From the NCBI RefSeq assembly GCF_026157065.1, contig NZ_JANLGQ010000006.1, forward strand, positions 62,001 to 126,000: a stretch of DNA of 64,000 bases, read 5' to 3'. The DNA is from Enterococcus sp. HY326 (GTDB taxonomy: Bacteria > Bacillota > Bacilli > Lactobacillales > Enterococcaceae). The notes beneath the pieces are model-generated. The model was not told where the DNA came from. It saw only the letters and a list, made by a program, of their open reading frames with translations, and did not search any database. This document shows positions 59,099 through 64,000 of this stretch, piece by piece. Each line of letters begins with the position of its first letter. Position 1 is the stretch's first letter. Both the position numbers and the translations under genes were made by a program.

Positions 59099-60076
59099 AT
59101 GAAATTAGCTATTACGGGTGCCGGCATGATTGTCAAAGATTTTCTGACCATTACCAAGGATTTGCGGGAGGTAGAACTACAGGCCATCGTCGGTGTCGAT
59201 GCCGATTTGGAAAATATGCAGGCGCTGCAGGAGCAATACAACATCAAAGAAGTATACACCGATTATGAAACTTGTTTAAAAGAAGCGGATATTGACACGG
59301 TGTATGTGGCGGTGCCGAATCATCTCCATTACGCTTTTGCTAAAAAAGCATTGGAACACGGCAAGCATGTCGTCTGCGAAAAACCATTTACTTTAAAGCT
59401 GGCTGAATTAATTGAGTTGAAAAATTTGGCGCAAGCCGCTGATTTAATTTTAGTTGAAGCGATTACCAATCAATACTTAGCCAATTATCGGGGTATTAAA
59501 GAAGCGATTGCAACTTTAGGTGACTTGAAGTTAATCGAATGCAACTACTCCCAATATTCTTCCCGCTATGATGCCTTTAAAGCCGGTACAATTTTGCCCG
59601 CCTTTAATCCAAAAATGGGCGGCGGTGCCTTGATGGACATCAATATTTACAATATTCATTTTGTCGTTGGTTTATTAGGTCGGCCAAGTGCTGTCAACTA
59701 TTTTGCGAATTTGGAAAAAGATATCGATACTTCCGGCATGCTGGTTCTGGATTATCAACAGACAAAAGTTGTTTGTATCGGGGCTAAGGATTCCACTGCC
59801 AAAATTCGTTCAACGATTCAAGGAACGAAAGGCTCGCTGATTGTCAATGGCCCGACAAATGTGGTGGACAGCTATGCAGTTGAGATGAACGGCACTGAAG
59901 CTGAGGAAATGGACCAAAAAGTTTATCCCCATCGTATGTACGAAGAATTCAAAACCTTTGCCAAAATGATTGCCGACAAGGATTTGGCGCAAGCCGCCAC
60001 GATGATGAACCACAGTGAAATCGTGATGGAAGTAGTCGAAGCCGCCTTGGCGGATGCCAGAATTGCTTTAGGATAA
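59099..60076 (+). CDS. Gfo/Idh/MocA-family oxidoreductase 1
   Basis: A 325-residue NAD(P)-dependent oxidoreductase: Rossmann part beginning MKLAITGAGMIVKDF, VPNHLHYAFAKKALEHGKHV, the catalytic-lysine motif CEKPFTL, and the C-terminal domain with MGGGALMDINIYNIHFVVG carrying the conserved aspartate and histidine. It oxidises or reduces a sugar, inositol or glycoside. AGAGGAA precedes ATG 59099. It carries its own upstream control module, shared with the second oxidoreductase gene. Confidence 0.9.
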   Translation: MKLAITGAGMIVKDFLTITKDLREVELQAIVGVDADLENMQALQEQYNIKEVYTDYETCLKEADIDTVYVAVPNHLHYAFAKKALEHGKHVVCEKPFTLKLAELIELKNLAQAADLILVEAITNQYLANYRGIKEAIATLGDLKLIECNYSQYSSRYDAFKAGTILPAFNPKMGGGALMDINIYNIHFVVGLLGRPSAVNYFANLEKDIDTSGMLVLDYQQTKVVCIGAKDSTAKIRSTIQGTKGSLIVNGPTNVVDSYAVEMNGTEAEEMDQKVYPHRMYEEFKTFAKMIADKDLAQAATMMNHSEIVMEVVEAALADARIALG

Positions 60077-60459
60077 TGAACTAAAGCAGCTGCTTCAATC
60101 CGAGTCTTTTTTCTTTAAGGAATTAGCCAGTTTCATATTGTGGAGCTGGCTAAACAGAACTAAAAGCAATCCATCCTTGATAGTTAAAGATCCATTGGGT
60201 TTTTTGAAAACGCTTTGAACATGATGTTTAAAAAAGGACTCGTTGAACTAGCCAATCATGAAAATTTTTGAACATTGTGACCAATTATACAAGCAGCTGA
60301 TATTTATCAAAAAATATCTTATATACTGAAGCCAGTTAAGAGGTGCTGGAAATCTAATCTCTTAAATTTAGCAACATTACTTCAACTATTTAGCAAATGT
60401 CGACAGACAGTTGCTTACAGGAATCATCAAAAAATTAATTAAGAAAGCAGGAAAAAAAT
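60077..60459. other. Upstream region of the second oxidoreductase gene
   Basis: Contains a cre-like sequence TTGAAAACGCTTTGA (60204-60218, one mismatch) that runs into the shared motif at 60215, a possible extra half-site TTGAACTAGCCAAT (60242), the second shared motif (60268) and a long leader of about 150 bases. No gene. Confidence 0.5.
60204..60286 (+). promoter_or_regulatory. Shared operator module copy 2 with cre-like site
   Basis: TTGAACATGATGTTTA (60215-60230) and TTGAACATTGTGACCAATT (60268-60286) repeat the module found before the first oxidoreductase. The cre-like site overlaps its front, so catabolite and substrate control may meet here. A promoter -10 TATACT candidate lies near 60320. 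Confidence 0.65.
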
Positions 60460-61476
60460 ATGTTAACAATTGCATACATCGGCAACGGCAAAAGTACCAA
60501 CCGCTATCATTTGCCATTTTCTTTAAAGAAAGAAAATATCAAAGTCAAAACCATCTATTCACCAAAGGATAACTTAGCTTGGGAAAAAATTGCGGGAATC
60601 CATTACACCACGGATATTACAGAAGTTTTAACCGACTCAGATATTCAATTGGTAGTCATTTGTACGCCAAGTGATCAGCATTATCCATTGGCGAAAAAAG
60701 TTTTGGAAGCCGGTAAAAATGTCTTAGTTGAAAAACCTTTCAGTGAAACATCAGCGGAGGCCAAAGAATTATTTGCATTAGCGAAAGAAAAAGGTTTATT
60801 TGTTCAATGTTATCAAAATCGTCGGTTTGATTCTGACTTTTTAACCGTTCAAAAAGTCATTCAAAGTGGCAAGCTGGGGGATATTTTAGAAGTCGAAATG
60901 CATTACGACTACTACCGGCCAGAAATTCCTGAAAGCATCCACGAATTTTCGCGAATTAACAGCTATTTATATGGCCATGGCTGCCATACGTTAGACCAAG
61001 TGATTTCATTTTTCGGTGATCCTGATGATGTTCACTATGATGTCCGCCAATTATTAGGACCAAATCGGATGAATGATTATTTTGATTTGGATTTATATTA
61101 CGGCACCATGAAGGTTTCAGTGAAATCCAGTTACTTCCGCCTGAAGGAACGCCCAAGCTTTGTTGTTTATGGTAAAAAAGGAGTCTTTGTCAAAGAAACC
61201 AAAGACCGTCAAGAGGAAGACTTGAAGAAATTCTATATGCCGACCAACGCAGATTTTGGAATCGATTTGCCGCAGCATTATGGCACTTTGACTTATATGG
61301 ATGAAAATGGCAATTACCATGAAGAAAAAGTTGTCTCTGAAGTTGGTGATTACAGTCGCATTTATCAAGGTGTATATGAAACATTGATTAACGGCGCAGA
61401 TAAAATTGTCAAAGACGAAGAAACGATTCGTCAAATTGAAATTCTTGAAGAAGGCATTAATCAAATGCGCAGCTAA
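60460..61476 (+). CDS. Gfo/Idh/MocA-family oxidoreductase 2
   Basis: A 338-residue oxidoreductase of the same superfamily but a different branch: N terminus IAYIGNGKSTNRYHLPFSLK, VVICTPSDQHYPLAKKVLEA, VEKPFSETSAEAKELF with the catalytic lysine, and YLYGHGCHTLDQVISFFG with the histidine and aspartate of the substrate pocket, as in the YdgJ/YhhX branch. The first glycine motif is atypical (GNGKST). The upstream gene is the other oxidoreductase, with a separate promoter. Confidence 0.9.
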   Translation: MLTIAYIGNGKSTNRYHLPFSLKKENIKVKTIYSPKDNLAWEKIAGIHYTTDITEVLTDSDIQLVVICTPSDQHYPLAKKVLEAGKNVLVEKPFSETSAEAKELFALAKEKGLFVQCYQNRRFDSDFLTVQKVIQSGKLGDILEVEMHYDYYRPEIPESIHEFSRINSYLYGHGCHTLDQVISFFGDPDDVHYDVRQLLGPNRMNDYFDLDLYYGTMKVSVKSSYFRLKERPSFVVYGKKGVFVKETKDRQEEDLKKFYMPTNADFGIDLPQHYGTLTYMDENGNYHEEKVVSEVGDYSRIYQGVYETLINGADKIVKDEETIRQIEILEEGINQMRS

Positions 61477-61647
61477 GGCAATTTAGCTGACGGCTTTTGC
61501 CTAGCGGAGTCTTGTGATACGGAAAAACTGTTGATAGCAGCAAAGAAGTTTTAATCGTTTCATGCAGACTCCAGCGGGGAAGGCTAGCCATAATTATTGG
61601 AATTATCTGCAAAGATTTATTCGATAGAGTCACAGGAGGGAAAATAA

Positions 61648-62988
61648 ATGAACAAACTAATGTCAGTTTTTGAGGAGAAAATGACACCGATTGCGATTAA
61701 GCTAGATGCCAATCGCTACTTATCGGCTGTCAAAAATGCGTTTATGGCAGCGATGCCATTGTTGATTGTCGGCTCGTTTTTCGTGTTGTTCGCCAATTTG
61801 CCAATTCAACCTTACACGGATTTTATGTTGAATACCTTTGGTGATACCTGGCAAAATATTTTCAATATGCCCAATGATATTTCCATGAGCATGATGACAG
61901 TCTATGTGGTTATCGGGGTAGCCAATGACTTGTCTCGTCGTTACAACTTGGACCGCATGGGAGGCATCTTCGCCGGCCTAGCTGCCTTTTTCGTAGTGAC
62001 ACCGATGTATGGTTTTGCAGATGACAGCTTAGGTGTGGGAATTCCCTTATCAAACTTAGGGGCATCAGGTTTGTTTGTTGGTATCTTAGTCGCAATTTTC
62101 GCCGTTGAACTTATGCACTTTGCCGATAAAAAAGGCTGGAAAATTAAAATGCCAGATTCTGTTCCCGCCAACGTTGCCAATTCCTTTTCAACTTTAGTTC
62201 CGATCTTATTAATTATTGTTGTCTTTAATTTCGTTAGAATTGGTTTTGAAGCAACAGCCTATGGCAATGTGCAAAATTTCATTTTTGATAATTTGCAAAC
62301 ACCATTAACCTCTCTAGGAAATACTTTGCCAGCAACGATTTTAGTATTATTAGTTGAAGGTGTGCTCTGGTCCTTCGGGATTCACGGAGCGAACGTAGTT
62401 GGTTCAGTTATGAACCCGATTTGGTTATCCTTAACGGCGGAAAATCTTTCAGCTGTTCAAGCAGGTATTGATGTTCCCAACATCATCAACTACCAATTCT
62501 ATCAAAATTTTATTAAAATCGGTGGTTCCGGTGCGACCTTTGGTTTAGTGATTTTGTTATTCTTTTTCTCCCGTTCCAAACAGTTTAAAGCAATTGGGAA
62601 GCTGTCAATCATTCCAGAAATCTTTACAATCAACGAAACAATTATTTTCGGGATTCCGATTGTCTTGAACCCGATTATGATTATTCCTTTTATCATCACA
62701 CCAATTGTGATGGCAATTGTCGCATACTTTGCCATGAGTAGTGGGCTCGTACCTTATACCAATGGTGTCAATATCCCTTGGACGACGCCACCGATTTTAT
62801 CAGGATTTCTCACCTGTGGCTGGCGCGGAGCCTTGTTAAATATCGTGCAGATTGGGATTTCACTGCTGATTTATCTGCCATTCTTCAAAACTGCAGATAA
62901 TTTAGCTTATACAAATGAACAAGCTCGGGAAAAAGAAGAACAATTAGCTAAAGAACAGGAAGCTGCCAATGTTATTACAGAAGGATAA
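61648..62988 (+). CDS. PTS EIIC permease, lactose/cellobiose family
   Basis: A 446-residue EIIC with the family motifs FGIHGANVVGSVMNPIW and TINETIIFGIPIVLNPIMII; the C-terminal 30 residues are a charged tail (YTNEQAREKEEQLAKEQEAA) absent from the paralog at 30651. No EIIA or EIIB is encoded here. AGGAGGG precedes ATG 61648. Its end overlaps the UPF0303 gene by 20 bases, showing a tight operon with that and the HAD gene. Confidence 0.9.
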   Translation: MNKLMSVFEEKMTPIAIKLDANRYLSAVKNAFMAAMPLLIVGSFFVLFANLPIQPYTDFMLNTFGDTWQNIFNMPNDISMSMMTVYVVIGVANDLSRRYNLDRMGGIFAGLAAFFVVTPMYGFADDSLGVGIPLSNLGASGLFVGILVAIFAVELMHFADKKGWKIKMPDSVPANVANSFSTLVPILLIIVVFNFVRIGFEATAYGNVQNFIFDNLQTPLTSLGNTLPATILVLLVEGVLWSFGIHGANVVGSVMNPIWLSLTAENLSAVQAGIDVPNIINYQFYQNFIKIGGSGATFGLVILLFFFSRSKQFKAIGKLSIIPEIFTINETIIFGIPIVLNPIMIIPFIITPIVMAIVAYFAMSSGLVPYTNGVNIPWTTPPILSGFLTCGWRGALLNIVQIGISLLIYLPFFKTADNLAYTNEQAREKEEQLAKEQEAANVITEG

Positions 62989-63433
62989 TGTCGAGTTAGA
63001 AAAATTATTGCAATTAGAACAGGAATTGCAGTTTGAAACTTTTGACAGTGAGATTGCTTTTAAAATTGCTGAAGAAATTAAAAATTCTGTTAGCGCTCAG
63101 AATTTATCGAGCGTTGGCATTCAAATTTACTTTGAAAATAAGGTTGTGCTGCATTATTTGATGGTCGGCCGCAAAGAAAGTCCGTGGCTGGCCCGCAAAA
63201 CTAAAACAGTGATGGACAGTGGCCACAGTTCCCTATATACTTTCTATATGAAAGCGGTCAATCCAACTTTTGTGGAATGGGAAAAAACGGATGAATATGC
63301 AATTTGTGGCGGTGGTTTTCCAATTTTTCAAAACAATCAGCTAAAAGGTGCCATCTGCGTTTCTGGTTTGGATCATTTGGCTGATCACGAGTTGATTATT
63401 GCTGCTTTAACAAAACTATTGCAGAAAGGGTGA
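62969..63433 (+). CDS. UPF0303 (heme-degrading-fold) protein
   Basis: A 154-residue protein of the UPF0303/HbpS-like fold: FDSEIAFKIAEEIKNSVSAQ, VGIQIYFENKVVLHYLMVGR, SPWLARKTKTVMDSGHSSLY and the GGGFPIFQNNQLKGAICVSG signature. The family is often near sugar metabolism genes; no enzymatic role is firmly known. The overlap with the PTS gene upstream and the four-base overlap with the HAD gene downstream indicate co-translation. Confidence 0.8.
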   Translation: MLLQKDNVELEKLLQLEQELQFETFDSEIAFKIAEEIKNSVSAQNLSSVGIQIYFENKVVLHYLMVGRKESPWLARKTKTVMDSGHSSLYTFYMKAVNPTFVEWEKTDEYAICGGGFPIFQNNQLKGAICVSGLDHLADHELIIAALTKLLQKG

Positions 63434-64000
63434 GCCTTATCAGCACACCAAATATTGCCATTGCGTTTTTCGATATCGATGGTACACTCATCAACCCCCG
63501 TCAAATGACGATGAACATCACTGACGGGATTCCTGATTCAACCCGCTTAGCCATTCAAAAACTGAAAGAAAAAGGAATTATTCCGGTGATTGCCACCGGC
63601 CGCTGGTCTGGCGTAGTCAAAGCCTTGGCAGATTCCTTGGGCATTGAAACCGTGATTACTTCTAATGGCCAAGAAATTATTCATGAAGGTCAAGCGATTT
63701 ATCAAAGATTTATTGAACCAGACATCATGGCGAAAATTGTTCCAGAGATTGAAGCCCGGAACCTAGCTGTTTTCTATGATACGCAAAAGGGAATCTTTGT
63801 CCCGCAGCTAGTGCAGCCACTGATGGATCGTGGAATTTCTGTCAATCAGTTAGCGGTCGGAGAGATTCCCCAAAATGTCTTTCAAATTTTGGTAACAGCC
63901 GAAGACAAAAGTGTTGTGACCGGCTGGCTAAAGGATTTGAAGGTCGTTAAGACGGCACCAAACTCACTGGATATTTTTCCAGAAGGTGTTTCAAAAGCAG
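63430..64000 (+). CDS. Cof-type HAD phosphatase (partial, cut by the window end)
   Basis: The first 190 codons of a HAD hydrolase of the Cof/YidA type: nucleophile motif FFDIDGTLINPR, motif II in VIATGRW and TVITSNGQEII; the frame reaches LDIFPEGVSKA, which precedes motif III of the family. The start GTG 63430 overlaps the stop of the UPF0303 gene (GTGA). It probably dephosphorylates a sugar phosphate from the pathway of this cluster. The rest lies beyond the window. Confidence 0.85.
   Translation, partial: MSLISTPNIAIAFFDIDGTLINPRQMTMNITDGIPDSTRLAIQKLKEKGIIPVIATGRWSGVVKALADSLGIETVITSNGQEIIHEGQAIYQRFIEPDIMAKIVPEIEARNLAVFYDTQKGIFVPQLVQPLMDRGISVNQLAVGEIPQNVFQILVTAEDKSVVTGWLKDLKVVKTAPNSLDIFPEGVSKA

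Overview
The window looks like a chromosomal segment of a low-GC Gram-positive bacterium of the order Lactobacillales, most likely Enterococcus or a close relative. The reasons are the AT-rich codon use, strong AGGAGG-type ribosome binding sites, ATG/TTG/GTG starts, lipoprotein and NlpC/P60 signal sequences of the Firmicute type, lactose/cellobiose-type PTS permeases, CcpA-type cre sites, an Rgg-type regulator, a YhgE/Pip protein and a holin-like type I toxin of the family common in enterococci. The species cannot be fixed from sequence alone. No rRNA, tRNA, CRISPR array, intact insertion sequence or prophage was seen.

Positions 1 to about 14.5 kb form an accessory patchwork: very AT-rich, with small or uncharacterised genes separated by long non-coding gaps. 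It holds a GNAT acetyltransferase, an XRE-membrane protein, a decayed serine resolvase, two small unknown genes, an unannotated type I toxin gene (3676-3822), a secreted NlpC/P60 hydrolase, two small membrane proteins, a MarR-UvrA2-like operon, a split and frameshifted AraC/GyrI pair, a DUF1801 protein, a membrane coiled-coil protein and a nucleoside deaminase. Three families of short dispersed repeats (called A, B and C here) link the gaps of this region.

Positions 14.5-30 kb carry ordinary chromosomal genes and small regulatory modules: a HIT protein, an alpha/beta hydrolase, TetR with a flavodoxin-fold quinone reductase, a YvfRSTU-like ABC exporter with its own two-component system, a Rid-family protein lacking the catalytic arginine, PadR with DUF2812, two NUDIX hydrolases, an S66 carboxypeptidase, and an operon of acyltransferase, ECF sigma factor, membrane protein and ABC exporter.

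Positions 30-54 kb include a beta-glucoside locus (GntR, PTS EIIC, GH1) with GntR operator and cre sites, Rgg next to a frameshifted MFS gene, a large GT-C-like membrane protein, an HD phosphohydrolase, two GNATs (one frameshifted), YhgE/Pip, a membrane-anchored MutS-like ATPase, a third NUDIX, an XRE-LURP-one regulator under a 27-bp palindrome, and a mannoside locus (membrane AraC regulator, ABC solute-binding protein, two permeases, GH38 alpha-mannosidase).

Positions 54-64 kb hold a KimA/YdaO-like transporter, a stand-alone GyrI-like protein, a DUF3221-like protein and a final carbohydrate cluster: RpiR regulator, two Gfo/Idh/MocA oxidoreductases whose upstream regions share the same pair of sequence motifs, a PTS EIIC, a UPF0303 protein and a Cof-type HAD phosphatase cut by the window end. 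The genes of this last cluster may form an oxidoreductive route for a PTS-imported sugar or glycoside phosphate; that is the most interesting functional hypothesis in the window.
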